Shown in pieces: positions 43,190-51,571 of a DNA stretch of 64,000 nucleotides. The stretch covers positions 1 to 64,000 of the forward strand of contig DATKKF010000134.1 of NCBI GenBank assembly GCA_035543115.1, read 5' to 3'. The first letter of the stretch is position 1; each line of letters opens with the position of its first letter. The notes beneath the pieces were generated by a model. It saw only the letters and a list, made by a program, of their open reading frames with translations, did not search any database and had not been told where the DNA came from. Both the position numbers and the translations under genes were made by a program. This DNA is from RPRB01 sp035543115 (lineage in GTDB: Bacteria; Myxococcota; Myxococcia; Myxococcales; Myxococcaceae).

Positions 43190-43334
43190 GGCCCGGGAGC
43201 AAACCTCTCCCCGACTCTCCGGTGCAACGCCGGACCGCTTGCGATGCCTCGCGGCGGGCGACAGGCCCGGGCGGTGCTCCTCATGCCGTTGCTCTCCGCG
43301 GCCGGGAGACACCCGAGAGCGTCCGAGCACCCGT

Positions 43335-43961
43335 TCAGCCCGGCTCGCGGCGGGCGAGGAGGCCCAGCCGGACGTGCTCCTCGCGCTCGCGCTCGTCCAG
43401 CGCCGAGCGGACGCGGGCCGCTTGCCGCCGCAGCCCCGGGGCCACCCGCCGCTCCAGCCGGTTCACCTGCCGGGTCGTCTGGGAGAGCGCCTCCCCGAGC
43501 CGCCGGAGCAGCATCTCGCGTGGCGCCGCGCGGACGAGGAGATCGGTGAGCCGCTCGAACGCCTCGGCCGCCTCGACCGCGGCCGGCACCGGCCCGGGCG
43601 GGAGCCCCCTGGCGGCAAGCGTGCGGACGATGGGCCCGGAGGCCTCGAGGTCGGCCACCGGCACGCCCCACACGACCCGCGCCGTCACCCGCACCGTGAG
43701 CTCGCGCGAGGGCCAGGCGAGACCGGTCAAGGCCCCGGCACCCTCCGCGGCCAGCGCGTCCAGGTACACCGGCCAGGAGGCGCGGGCCTGGGCGTTGATC
43801 TGCTCGCGGGTGTCCAGGGCCGAGCGAGCAAGGGAGAACAGCTCCGCCACCAGCGCCTCGCGCTTCCTCCGGAGCAAGGAGGTCCCCCGCTCGAGCCGCT
43901 CGAGCCGCCGCTGCGCCCGGAGCAGCCCCAGGCGGGTGGCTGGCAGCCGCGCCTCGCTCAC
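43335..43961 (-). CDS. atpD: V/A-type ATPase subunit D (central shaft)
   Basis: The 208-residue product is a long antiparallel coiled coil, as expected for the central rotor shaft. It has the N-terminal hallmark PATRLGLLRAQRRLERLERGTSLLRRKREAL and the C-terminal LGEALSQTTRQVNRLERRVAPGL. It couples rotation of the membrane ring to catalysis in A3B3. It is the last gene of the ATPase operon and starts at a GTG overlapping the end of subunit B. Confidence 0.93.
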   Translation of the reverse strand: MSEARLPATRLGLLRAQRRLERLERGTSLLRRKREALVAELFSLARSALDTREQINAQARASWPVYLDALAAEGAGALTGLAWPSRELTVRVTARVVWGVPVADLEASGPIVRTLAARGLPPGPVPAAVEAAEAFERLTDLLVRAAPREMLLRRLGEALSQTTRQVNRLERRVAPGLRRQAARVRSALDEREREEHVRLGLLARREPG

Positions 43962-45340
43962 CGCCCGGCTCCCTTGCCGAAGCGGCGCTCCCAGGTCGCC
44001 TCGCGGATCCGCAAGAGATCCTCGCGGGGGAACCCCTGCATCAGCGACCAGCCCGCCTCGAGCGTCTCGGACAGCGTGCGGCGACTGCGCCCCTGTCCGA
44101 CCAGCGTGTGCTCGAAGCCGTCGACGAAGGCCAGCGCCCGTCGGTCGGCCGGGAGCAGCCCGCTCTCGCCGACGATGGTGCTCATGAGCCGCGCCTCGAT
44201 TCCCTTCGCGTAGAGTGCGTAGAGCTGGTCCGCCCACTCGCGGTGCTCGGGTGCGCTCCGGCCCTCGCCGATGCCGGCGTTCATCAGCCGGGAGAGCGAG
44301 GGCAGCACGTCGATGGGCGGGAAGACGCCGCGGCGGTGCAGGTCCCGCCCGAGGACCACCTGGCCCTCGGTGATGTAGCCGGTCAGGTCGGGAATCGGGT
44401 GGGTGAGGTCGTCGTCGGGCATGGTGAGCACCGGCAGCTGCGTCACCGAGCCCGTCCGTCCGTGGACCAGTCCTGCGCGCTCGAAGAGCGAGGCCAGGTC
44501 GGTGTACATGTATCCGGGGTAGCCGCGCCGTCCGGGGATCTCCTGCCGCGCCGTGGCGAGCTCCCGCAGCGCCTCGCAGTAGCTGGTCACGTCGGCCATC
44601 ACCACCAGCACGTGCAGCCCGTGCTCGTAGGCCAGATGCTCCGCCTCGGCCAGCGCCACCCGTGGCGCGAGCAGCCGCTCGATGGTGGGGTCGCGCGCCT
44701 CGTTGAGGAACACCACGCTGCGCTCCAGTGCGCCGCTGGACTCGAAGCGCTCCAGGAACTCGCTGGCCTCGCGGGAGGTGATGCCGATGCCCACGAACAC
44801 CACCGCGAACGGTTCGCCCTTCGGCGCGCGCGCCCACTCCACGATGCGCGCCGCGAGCTCCAGGGCCGGCAGCCCCGGCCCGGAGAAGATGGGCAGCTTC
44901 TGGCCGCGGACCAGGGTGTTCATCCCGTCGATGGCGGAGACCCCGGTCTCGATCAGCTCCTTGGGGGGGAGCCGCGCCGCCGGGTTCAAGGGAGCGCCGT
45001 TCAGGGGCCGGAGCGCCTCGCCCACCGGTGGAGGCAAGCCATCCAGGGGCGCCCCCAGCCCGCTGAAGACCCGTCCGAGAAGCTCGCGCCCCACCACCGC
45101 CTTCGCCACATCGCCTCTGAACTCGAGCCGGGAGACCCCGGGGACCAGCCCCAGCCCCTCCTCGAGCAGCTGGAGCACGGTGTGCCGCTCGCCGGCGTCG
45201 ATGACCTGGGCCTGCCAGCGCCGGCCCTCGAGGGAGATCTCCACCTGCTCCCCGAGCGCCACCCGGCGGACGTGCTCCACGAAGACCAGCGGTCCACGGA
45301 TGCCGGTGGCGCCCACCACGGTCCGGGGGAGGGCGCTCAC
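43958..45340 (-). CDS. atpB: V/A-type ATPase subunit B (non-catalytic)
   Basis: The 460-residue product matches subunit B in length and motifs: LIETGVSAIDGMNTLVRGQKLPIFSGPGLPALELA (degenerate P-loop), VVFVGIGITSREASEFLERFESSGALERSVVFLNEARDPT, and GRRGYPGYMYTDLASLFERAG. It forms the A3B3 hexamer with subunit A. The GTG start at 45340 overlaps the end of subunit A by 4 bases. An in-frame region upstream is not part of it. Confidence 0.97.
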   Translation of the reverse strand: MSALPRTVVGATGIRGPLVFVEHVRRVALGEQVEISLEGRRWQAQVIDAGERHTVLQLLEEGLGLVPGVSRLEFRGDVAKAVVGRELLGRVFSGLGAPLDGLPPPVGEALRPLNGAPLNPAARLPPKELIETGVSAIDGMNTLVRGQKLPIFSGPGLPALELAARIVEWARAPKGEPFAVVFVGIGITSREASEFLERFESSGALERSVVFLNEARDPTIERLLAPRVALAEAEHLAYEHGLHVLVVMADVTSYCEALRELATARQEIPGRRGYPGYMYTDLASLFERAGLVHGRTGSVTQLPVLTMPDDDLTHPIPDLTGYITEGQVVLGRDLHRRGVFPPIDVLPSLSRLMNAGIGEGRSAPEHREWADQLYALYAKGIEARLMSTIVGESGLLPADRRALAFVDGFEHTLVGQGRSRRTLSETLEAGWSLMQGFPREDLLRIREATWERRFGKGAGR

Positions 45341-47085
45341 GGCGATGCCTCCGATGCCGAGAGGCGATCCAGCTCCGCGGTTGCAGCGGCCGTCCGGGCC
45401 GCCACCTCGTCGGGCGCGCCGTCGCGGAGGGCCACCAGGGCACGGCGGAGCGGCCCCAGGTCGATCTCCGACAGCGCCGTGCCGGCCTGCAACCGCGCCG
45501 CCACCCGGTCGGCCACCCCGCACGCCAGGGACGCGAGGTGGAACGTCTTCTCGGGCGAGGAGCGCGCGTCGTTCGGATGGTAGGCGCTCTGGCCGAGCAC
45601 CACCTCGCGGAGCAGCTGGGCCACGGAGAGCACCAGGCGGTCTGCGTCCTGGAGCGCCTCGGGCCCGATGAGGCCGGCGATCTCCCTGAGCTCCCGGTCG
45701 CGCTGCAGCAGCTCGAGCGTCCGTGCGCGCACCGCCGACCAGCGGCGATCCACCGTCTCCGCGAACCAGGGCGCGGTCTGGTCGACGTGCAGGCTGTAGC
45801 TGGTGGACCAGTCCACTGCCGGGAACTGACGCTGGTGCGCCAGGTCGGCGTCGAGCGCCCAGAGCGTGCCCGCCACCCGCAGCGTGGCCTGGCTCACCGG
45901 CTCGGAGAGGTCTCCGCCGGGAGGGGAGACCGCGCTGATGAGGGTCAGCGCGCCCTCGCGGTCCGGACGGCCCGCGGCCTTCGCCCGCCCGGCGCGCTCG
46001 TAGAACTTGGCCAGACGGCTCGCGAGGTAGGTGGGGTAGCCCTCCTCGCCAGGCATTTCTTGAAGGCGGGCGCCAATCTCCCGCAGCGCCTCGGCCCAGC
46101 GCGAGAGGCTGTCCGCCATCAGCGCGACCCGCAGTCCGAGGTCGCGGAAGTACTCGGCGATGGCGATGCCCAGATACACCGAGGCCTCGCGCGCGGCGAC
46201 CGGCATGTTCGAGGTGTTCACCACCATCACCGTCCGGTCCATGATCGACCGACCGGACCGTGGGTCGGTCAGCCTCGGGAACTCCGAGAGCACCTCGGCC
46301 ATCTCGTTCCCGCGCTCGCCGCAGCCGATGTAGACCACCACGTCGGCGTCGCCGTACTTGGCCAGTGACTGCTCGATGACCGTCTTCCCGGTGCCGAACC
46401 CGCCGGGCACCGCCACCGTCCCGCCCTCGGCCACCGGGAAGAGCAGGTCCAGGACCCGCTGGCCGGTCAGGAACGGCCGTCCTAGCGGCAGGCGCCCGGC
46501 GACCGGCCGGGGCCTGCGCACCGGCCAGCGGTGCGACAGCCGGAGCGGTGTGCCGTCCGCCAATGCCCCCAGCGGTTGATCCACCGTGAAGTCTCCGCCG
46601 GCCAGCGAGGCCAGGGTTCCTTCCACCCCGGGCGGCACGAGAATGCGGTGGGCGAAGCCGGGACGCTCCTCCACCGTGCCGAGCACGTCGCCGCCGCCCA
46701 CCCGCGCCCCGGCCTCGACTGCCGGGACGAAGCGCCAGCGCCGCGCCGCATCGAGCATCCGCAGCTCCCGGCCGGGCGGCACGAAGGGTCCGGTCTCCGC
46801 GGCGAGCACGTCGAGCGGGCGCCCGAGCCCGTCGAGGATGGCGCCCAGGAGCCCCGGCCCGAGCTCCGCCTGCAGCGTCCCTCCGGTCGCCCGCACGGGC
46901 TCTCCCACCGCGAGCCCATTGGTGTCCTCGTACACCTGGAGCACGGCGACCTCGCCCGACACGCCGATGACCTCGCCGAGCAGCTTCGCCGCGCCGACGT
47001 GGGCGAGCTCGTACAGCGCGACTCCCGGGGCGGGCGCAGCCTCGACCAGCGACCCGTTCACCCGCTGGACACGCGGGGCGCTCAT
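45337..47085 (-). CDS. atpA: V/A-type ATPase subunit A (catalytic)
   Basis: The 582-residue product has the catalytic Walker A GGFGTGKTV, the family-specific non-homologous insertion (about residues 115-185) and VVYIGCGERGNEMAEVL. It also has NTSNMPVAAREASVYLGI and LMADSLSRWAEALREI. It hydrolyses or makes ATP in the soluble head of the rotary enzyme. It overlaps subunits F and B by 4 bases on either side. Confidence 0.98.
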   Translation of the reverse strand: MSAPRVQRVNGSLVEAAPAPGVALYELAHVGAAKLLGEVIGVSGEVAVLQVYEDTNGLAVGEPVRATGGTLQAELGPGLLGAILDGLGRPLDVLAAETGPFVPPGRELRMLDAARRWRFVPAVEAGARVGGGDVLGTVEERPGFAHRILVPPGVEGTLASLAGGDFTVDQPLGALADGTPLRLSHRWPVRRPRPVAGRLPLGRPFLTGQRVLDLLFPVAEGGTVAVPGGFGTGKTVIEQSLAKYGDADVVVYIGCGERGNEMAEVLSEFPRLTDPRSGRSIMDRTVMVVNTSNMPVAAREASVYLGIAIAEYFRDLGLRVALMADSLSRWAEALREIGARLQEMPGEEGYPTYLASRLAKFYERAGRAKAAGRPDREGALTLISAVSPPGGDLSEPVSQATLRVAGTLWALDADLAHQRQFPAVDWSTSYSLHVDQTAPWFAETVDRRWSAVRARTLELLQRDRELREIAGLIGPEALQDADRLVLSVAQLLREVVLGQSAYHPNDARSSPEKTFHLASLACGVADRVAARLQAGTALSEIDLGPLRRALVALRDGAPDEVAARTAAATAELDRLSASEASP

Positions 47086-47411
47086 CGCAGCCTCACCTGG
47101 TAGCCGATGGCCCGCCGGAGGAGCTCGACGATGACCTGGTCCGCGGCGGCGTGCTCGGCCCAGCTCGGCGAGGGGACCGGCACCACCAGCGGCACCGGCC
47201 GGGCGGAGAGGCGCCGCTGGAGGTCGGCGTCCAGTCGGTCGTAGAGCAGCGCCTCGATGAGCACCAGTCCGGCCCGCGGGTCGGAGAGCAGGGCGGTCAG
47301 CCGCCGCGCCGCGTCCTGGGCATCCGGCGCCACCAGCGGGCGGAATCCGGCCAGCGCGAAGGCCGGGGCTACCTCCGGCCGGCAGAGGAGGGCCACCCGG
47401 AGCTCGCTCAT
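47082..47411 (-). CDS. atpF: V/A-type ATPase subunit F
   Basis: The 109-residue product has the Rossmann-like fold of subunit F: LRVALLCRPEVAPAFALAGFRPLVA, AGLVLIEALLYDRLDADLQRRL, and PLVVPVPSP. It binds the shaft subunit D. The start ATG overlaps the stop of subunit C. Its place between C and A matches the Thermus operon order. Confidence 0.88.
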   Translation of the reverse strand: MSELRVALLCRPEVAPAFALAGFRPLVAPDAQDAARRLTALLSDPRAGLVLIEALLYDRLDADLQRRLSARPVPLVVPVPSPSWAEHAAADQVIVELLRRAIGYQVRLR

Positions 47412-48412
47412 CGGCGCCCTCGCCGGGCCGCCGCAGGGGCTCCGAGCGCCACGCCCCAGACCAGCCGCTGCAGCTCCTGGACCTCGTCTCGCACCCCGAG
47501 CACGTAGGCGACGAGAGGCGCCGAGCTCAGCGGGGCGGTGCGGGCGCGGGTCCGCGCGATGTCGAGGACCGCTGCCCAGGCACGGTCGCGCGCCAGCGCC
47601 GCGCCGCCCGCTCCCGAGAAGGCGCGCTCGAGCGAAGACCCGGCGAAGCGCTGCCGCGCCAGCAGCAGCGCCGCGGCGCCCGAGCCTGCAGCGGCGATGG
47701 CCTTCCACGCCGGGACGGGGAAGCGCACCCCGCCGGGCACGGGCTCGAGCTCGGGCCGGTCGCCAGTGCTCCCGGCCAGCATCACCGCGGTGAGCGCGTT
47801 CTCCAGATCGATGGTCGCCGCGACGTAGCGGCGGAGCTCGGCGTCCACCCGGGCCGCGGCGGCGGTGGCACGTCTTGCCCAGGAGCGCGTGAGGGCGGCG
47901 TCGAGGGCGAGGAGATCCGGTGGGCCTGGGGCCTTGACGCCGGCGAGCGCGGCGGCGTCGGGGTGCCGCCACGCCGCGAGGAGCGCGGCCATGGCCGGCA
48001 CGGTGGTCTGCGCGGCGAGCGTGGCCAGCGCGCCCGTGGGCAGGGTGGGCGTGGGCAGCGTGCCTCGGAGGCGATCGGTGGGCGCGGCCCCCTCGACCAC
48101 GCCATGGAGCAGCAGTCGGAGGTCGCGCCGGTCCTCCTCGCCCAGCAGAACGGTCAGCACGTCCGGAACGTCCACGCACCACCGGGCGAGCGCCGCGAGC
48201 CGCGCGCCCGCACGGCGACGGACGGCGGCTTCCAGCGCCTCGGGCGTGGGGACGCCGGGACCGGTGAGGACCAGCGGGTCGGGCCCGGTGCGCAGCCGCT
48301 CCGCCACCGCCTGGAGATCCAGCGTGGCCCGGAGCTCGTCCAGCGCCGCCGGAGCGAGCAGGTGCGTGGACAGCCCGCGGGCCCGCGCGATGGCGGCGTC
48401 CAGCCCGCTCAT
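47408..48412 (-). CDS. atpC: V/A-type ATPase subunit C (rotor-ring adaptor)
   Basis: The 334-residue product is helical and Ala/Arg-rich with the three-fold repeated helical pattern of subunit C, which seats the central shaft on the membrane ring. Typical stretches are AAIARARGLSTHLL, RYVAATIDLENALTAVMLAG and PLVAYVLGVRDEVQELQRLVWG, the last near the C-terminus as in family members. Assignment also rests on its operon place between E and F. Confidence 0.85.
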   Translation of the reverse strand: MSGLDAAIARARGLSTHLLAPAALDELRATLDLQAVAERLRTGPDPLVLTGPGVPTPEALEAAVRRRAGARLAALARWCVDVPDVLTVLLGEEDRRDLRLLLHGVVEGAAPTDRLRGTLPTPTLPTGALATLAAQTTVPAMAALLAAWRHPDAAALAGVKAPGPPDLLALDAALTRSWARRATAAAARVDAELRRYVAATIDLENALTAVMLAGSTGDRPELEPVPGGVRFPVPAWKAIAAAGSGAAALLLARQRFAGSSLERAFSGAGGAALARDRAWAAVLDIARTRARTAPLSSAPLVAYVLGVRDEVQELQRLVWGVALGAPAAARRGRR

Positions 48413-48990
48413 TCCGCCGTCTCCAGCGCCGGACCGACGGCGATGGCCAGCGTGGGGCGCTCCATCGCGATCCGGGCCGGGAGGGTGAGGTCCACGGTGA
48501 GCCGGCCCCCGTCCGCCGTGCAGTGCAGCCCGGCCGGGACCTCCGGCGAGGCGACGACCGAGAGCGCCGAGCCCGTCACCCAGCCCTGCACCCGCTCGAC
48601 GTCGCCCGGGGCGCAGCGCAGCGTCCCGGGGTCGGCGCCGAGCAGCTCGCGGATGCTCCGGACGGAGGTCTCGAGCGCCCGGGCGTACTCCGGCCACCCC
48701 AGCACCGCGGGCGCGGAGGCGCGAGCAGCCTCGAAGACCCGGTCCAGGAGCGCGGCGCGCGCACGGAGCACCTGGGCAGTGGCCTCCCGCCGGGCCGCCA
48801 CCCGTCGCCGCTCCGCCGCCTGCCGGAGCCGGGCCCGCTCGGACTCGAGCGTCCGTCCGAGCCGCTCCTCCGCGCCGGCGCGGGCGGTGGCGCGGATCGC
48901 CTCCGCCTCGTCCCGGGCGGCCGAGAGCAGACCGGCGACTTCCTCGTCGTTCGAGCGCCCGAGGGCGTCGAGCAGGTCCGGCAGTGGCAC
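48409..48990 (-). CDS. atpE: V/A-type ATPase subunit E (peripheral stalk)
   Basis: The 193-residue product has a long N-terminal coiled coil (about 15-95, rich in Ala, Arg and Glu) and a C-terminal globular domain with GGLTVDLTLPARI-type strands. This is the layout of subunit E, which pairs with subunit G to make the peripheral stalk. It lies between the ring subunit and subunit C, as in Thermus. Confidence 0.85.
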   Translation of the reverse strand: MPLPDLLDALGRSNDEEVAGLLSAARDEAEAIRATARAGAEERLGRTLESERARLRQAAERRRVAARREATAQVLRARAALLDRVFEAARASAPAVLGWPEYARALETSVRSIRELLGADPGTLRCAPGDVERVQGWVTGSALSVVASPEVPAGLHCTADGGRLTVDLTLPARIAMERPTLAIAVGPALETAE

Positions 48991-48994
48991 GGCA

Positions 48995-49216
48995 CTACCC
49001 CCCGGCGCGGAGCATGATGAACATCGCCACCACGAAGCCGAGGATGGACATCGTCTCCGGGATGGCGAGCATCACGATGACCGTGGTGCTCAGCTCGGGC
49101 TTCTCGGCGAGGCTCGCCGCGGCCGCCGGGCCGATGCGCGACTGCGCCCAGGCCGTGGCCAGCGCGGGGATGGAGATGGCCAGCGCGGCACTGAAGGTGA
49201 TCCAGAAGATCTGCAT
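48995..49216 (-). CDS. atpK: V/A-type ATPase proteolipid ring subunit (K/L/c)
   Basis: The 73-residue product is two membrane helices joined by a short polar loop. Helix 1 contains ALATAWAQSRIG, and helix 2 contains the ion-carrying Glu54 in MLAIPETMSILGF. The sequence around AQSRIG and PET resembles the proton-translocating Thermus ring subunit. It lacks the cleavable signal seen in Thermus. The start overlaps the stop of subunit I by one base. Confidence 0.92.
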   Translation of the reverse strand: MQIFWITFSAALAISIPALATAWAQSRIGPAAAASLAEKPELSTTVIVMLAIPETMSILGFVVAMFIMLRAGG

Positions 49217-51093
49217 CAGTGCGTCCTCCAGTGGGTGAAGGGTCGATAGCGCACGCCGCCCGGGCTGTAGAACCGCCCGAAGAACTCGACGTAGTGGAGG
49301 CGGAGCGCGTGCACGGTCGGGCTGAAGAGCCCAAGCGCGAAGTTCACCAGATGGAAGAGCAGGGCAAAGATGGCCCCCACCACCACACTGCCAATCGCGC
49401 CGGCGAGCCGGTTGGCGACCACGGCGAGCATCACCGACGCCGTCCCGAGCGCCATGATACGGGCGTAGGAAAGGATGTTGCCCATCGTGGCCAGGAGCTC
49501 CACCGGGGCCACGATGCCCTCGGCAATGATCAGGACGGGAAAGGCGACCAGGAGTGCGACCACGGTGGGGGTGAGCAGCTGGCCGGGGAGGAGCTTCATC
49601 GCCGCCAGCAGCGCGACGACGACGAGGAGGATCATCACCGCCGAGAGGCCGCGGCCCAGGGCTTGCCTCCGATGCCGGCCGTGCAACGCGTTCAACACCC
49701 CCAGCAGCAGGCCGAGCAGGACGTGGACCCCGCCGATGCCCACGCAGAGGATCAGGAAGGAGACGATGTCCTTCGGCTCCTCGCGGTTCAGCACCAGCGG
49801 GTGCAGCCCGAACAGCCGGCGCCCCGCGTCCCCGAACAGCTCGCCGAAGAGCACGCCGAAGATGATGGCGAACACCGCGCAGACCAGCGCGATCTGCGAG
49901 ACGGCGTGGAGCTTGGTGCCCGGCCGCGAGCGGTGGTGGAGGAACAAGCCGACCCCGAGCATCACCACCCCGTAGCCGATGTCCCCGAGCATCAGGCCGA
50001 AGAACACCGGGAAGAACACCGCCACGAACGGTGTCGGGTCGATGCTCCCGTAGGTCGGCAAAGGGAGCATCTCCACCAGCAGCTGGAAGGGTCGGAAGAG
50101 GCGCGGGTTCTGGAGCACCACCGGAGCGTCCACGTCCGGAGCGGAGGGCAGCTCCTCGACGGTGATCTCCGGGCCGATGCGCTGGCGAAGCGTCTCGCCG
50201 AGGGCCGGCAGATCAATCGCCGGCACCCAGCCCTCGAGCACGAACGCGGTCCGGGTGGAGGCGGCGAGCCCCACTGCCTCGAGGCGGGTGATCGCGTCCT
50301 GTGCGACGGCAAGCATCTGAGGGAGCGTCCCGCTAGCCACCGCTGCCTGGGCCTTTCGCTCGGCGTCGACCTCTTCCAGGAGCGCCGGGAGCGCCGCGAG
50401 CCGGGCCCTCATCCTGGGGAGCGCCTCGGTCGCCGTGGCCCGCTCGTACCCCGCAGGGAGCGGGACCTCCTGCACCCCGCTCTCAGAGAGGAGCCGCTCG
50501 ACCCGGCCGGTGCGTGGTAGCGGGACCAGGAGCAGGAGCGCGGTGTCGCCGGTCGCGAGGGTGCGGGTTCGCAGCTCGAACGCCGAGTCCAGCGCCTCGG
50601 CCAGCGCCTGGCGCAGCGGCTCCACCACCGACGCCTGCCCGGGCCGCAGCACGATGTAGTACGCGCGCACCGTCGCCGGGATGTGGCCCGCCTCGAAGAG
50701 TCCGGAGAAGGCGTCGAGCATCTCGCGATACTTGCCGAGCAGCGCCCGCTCCTCCTCCAGACGCTGCCGGCGGTCCCGCAGCTGCTCCGCGCCGCGGCGG
50801 AGGTGCCGCGCCTGGCGAGCCCAGCGGGCCCAGGGCGCCGGTTCGGGCAGCGGCGCGTCGAGGGTCGCCGGGGGGAGGTCGAGGAGCGTTCGCGCCGTCT
50901 CGGCGTCCGCGACCAGCGCCCGCAGCTGCCGCACGAGCCGCTGCTCGCGGCGAGTGGTCGGAGCGGGGTTGAGCGCCGCCAGCCTGGGAGGGGAAGCGAG
51001 GTGCATCGATCCCAGGTCCTGGAGGACGCGCAGCGTGCGCTCCAGCTCGCGCCGCGGCCCCATCACCCGGACGCGGCGCATCGCGCGGATCAC
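49216..51093 (-). CDS. atpI: V/A-type ATPase subunit I (a-subunit equivalent)
   Basis: The 625-residue product has a ~320-residue coiled cytoplasmic N-terminal half that contacts the peripheral stalks, and a membrane half with about eight helices. The latter begins at FFPVFFGLMLGDIGYGVVM and includes MGNILSYARIMALGTASVML, whose Arg faces the ring carboxylate, and FHLVNFALGLFSPTVHALRLHYVEFF. It forms the ion path next to the rotor ring. The GTG start at 51093 overlaps the preceding small gene by 4 bases. Confidence 0.96.
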   Translation of the reverse strand: MIRAMRRVRVMGPRRELERTLRVLQDLGSMHLASPPRLAALNPAPTTRREQRLVRQLRALVADAETARTLLDLPPATLDAPLPEPAPWARWARQARHLRRGAEQLRDRRQRLEEERALLGKYREMLDAFSGLFEAGHIPATVRAYYIVLRPGQASVVEPLRQALAEALDSAFELRTRTLATGDTALLLLVPLPRTGRVERLLSESGVQEVPLPAGYERATATEALPRMRARLAALPALLEEVDAERKAQAAVASGTLPQMLAVAQDAITRLEAVGLAASTRTAFVLEGWVPAIDLPALGETLRQRIGPEITVEELPSAPDVDAPVVLQNPRLFRPFQLLVEMLPLPTYGSIDPTPFVAVFFPVFFGLMLGDIGYGVVMLGVGLFLHHRSRPGTKLHAVSQIALVCAVFAIIFGVLFGELFGDAGRRLFGLHPLVLNREEPKDIVSFLILCVGIGGVHVLLGLLLGVLNALHGRHRRQALGRGLSAVMILLVVVALLAAMKLLPGQLLTPTVVALLVAFPVLIIAEGIVAPVELLATMGNILSYARIMALGTASVMLAVVANRLAGAIGSVVVGAIFALLFHLVNFALGLFSPTVHALRLHYVEFFGRFYSPGGVRYRPFTHWRTH

Positions 51094-51410
51094 CCGCGGC
51101 CTCCCGAGAGCAGCGCCCGGAGCACGTCCTGGGCGAGCGCCGCCACGCGCGCCTCGTCGATCGCCGCCAGCCGGTCGATGCGGGCCCGGGTCTCCGCCTC
51201 GAGGCGGGCCAGCTCGGTAACCAGGCCGCGTTCCTCCGCCTCGCCGAGCTCCTGGAGGGCCCGGGAGAGCATGGCGGTGGAGTCGCTGGCCAGCGCCTCG
51301 GCATCGCGGCTGGCCGCCTCCACGACCGCACTGGCCTCACGCCGCGCGGCGTCGACGCGCGCAGTGAAGGCCTGCTCTGCCTCGAGCAGCCGGCCGAGAT
51401 CTGCACCCAT
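51090..51410 (-). CDS. V/A-type ATPase stalk subunit G/H
   Basis: The 106-residue product is a charged coiled coil (LGRLLEAEQAFTARVDAARREASAVVEAASRDAEAL) with heptad-like Ala, Leu and Glu spacing. It lacks other features, as expected for the G subunit that pairs with E in the peripheral stalk. Its position as the first gene of the operon, directly before subunit I, agrees with the Thermus order G-I-L-E-C-F-A-B-D. Confidence 0.8.
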   Translation of the reverse strand: MGADLGRLLEAEQAFTARVDAARREASAVVEAASRDAEALASDSTAMLSRALQELGEAEERGLVTELARLEAETRARIDRLAAIDEARVAALAQDVLRALLSGGRG

Positions 51411-51466
51411 GCATGCGACGAGCGTGCAACGGCTGGACCCTTGCAGCCGGGGAGGGCGGCTCCCGC

Positions 51467-51535
51467 GGAAGGGGGGTGCACGCCCCGCACCGGCTGCGGC
51501 AGCCACGGAGACCGCGCAGATTCTGCACCCCTTCC
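51467..51535. terminator. Long inverted repeat between the sensor kinase and the ATPase operon
   Basis: GGAAGGGGGGTGCA (51467-51480) and TGCACCCCTTCC (51524-51535) can pair along 12 bases, with two extra G in the left arm. They enclose a small inner hairpin GGCTG-CGG-CAGCC. The element is downstream of the kinase stop (51572) and upstream of the first ATPase gene (51410), all leftward. It may end kinase transcription or act as a leader structure for the ATPase operon. No U-tract is seen. Confidence 0.35.
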
Positions 51536-51571
51536 CCCCATCGCTGGGTCGTGCCCCGGGGGCGCGTCCGC

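Noticed and set aside
43962..45443. Apparent fusion of V-ATPase subunit D with a long upstream domain
   Set aside because: The upstream part is a shadow of subunit B; the GTG at 43961 overlaps the subunit B stop and starts the typical D sequence.
48995..49216. Sodium specificity of the V-ATPase ring from Gln25 and Glu54-Thr55
   Set aside because: As I recall, the same AQxRIG and PET arrangement occurs in the proton-translocating Thermus ring, and the loop length differs from sodium-type rings, so the motif does not discriminate.
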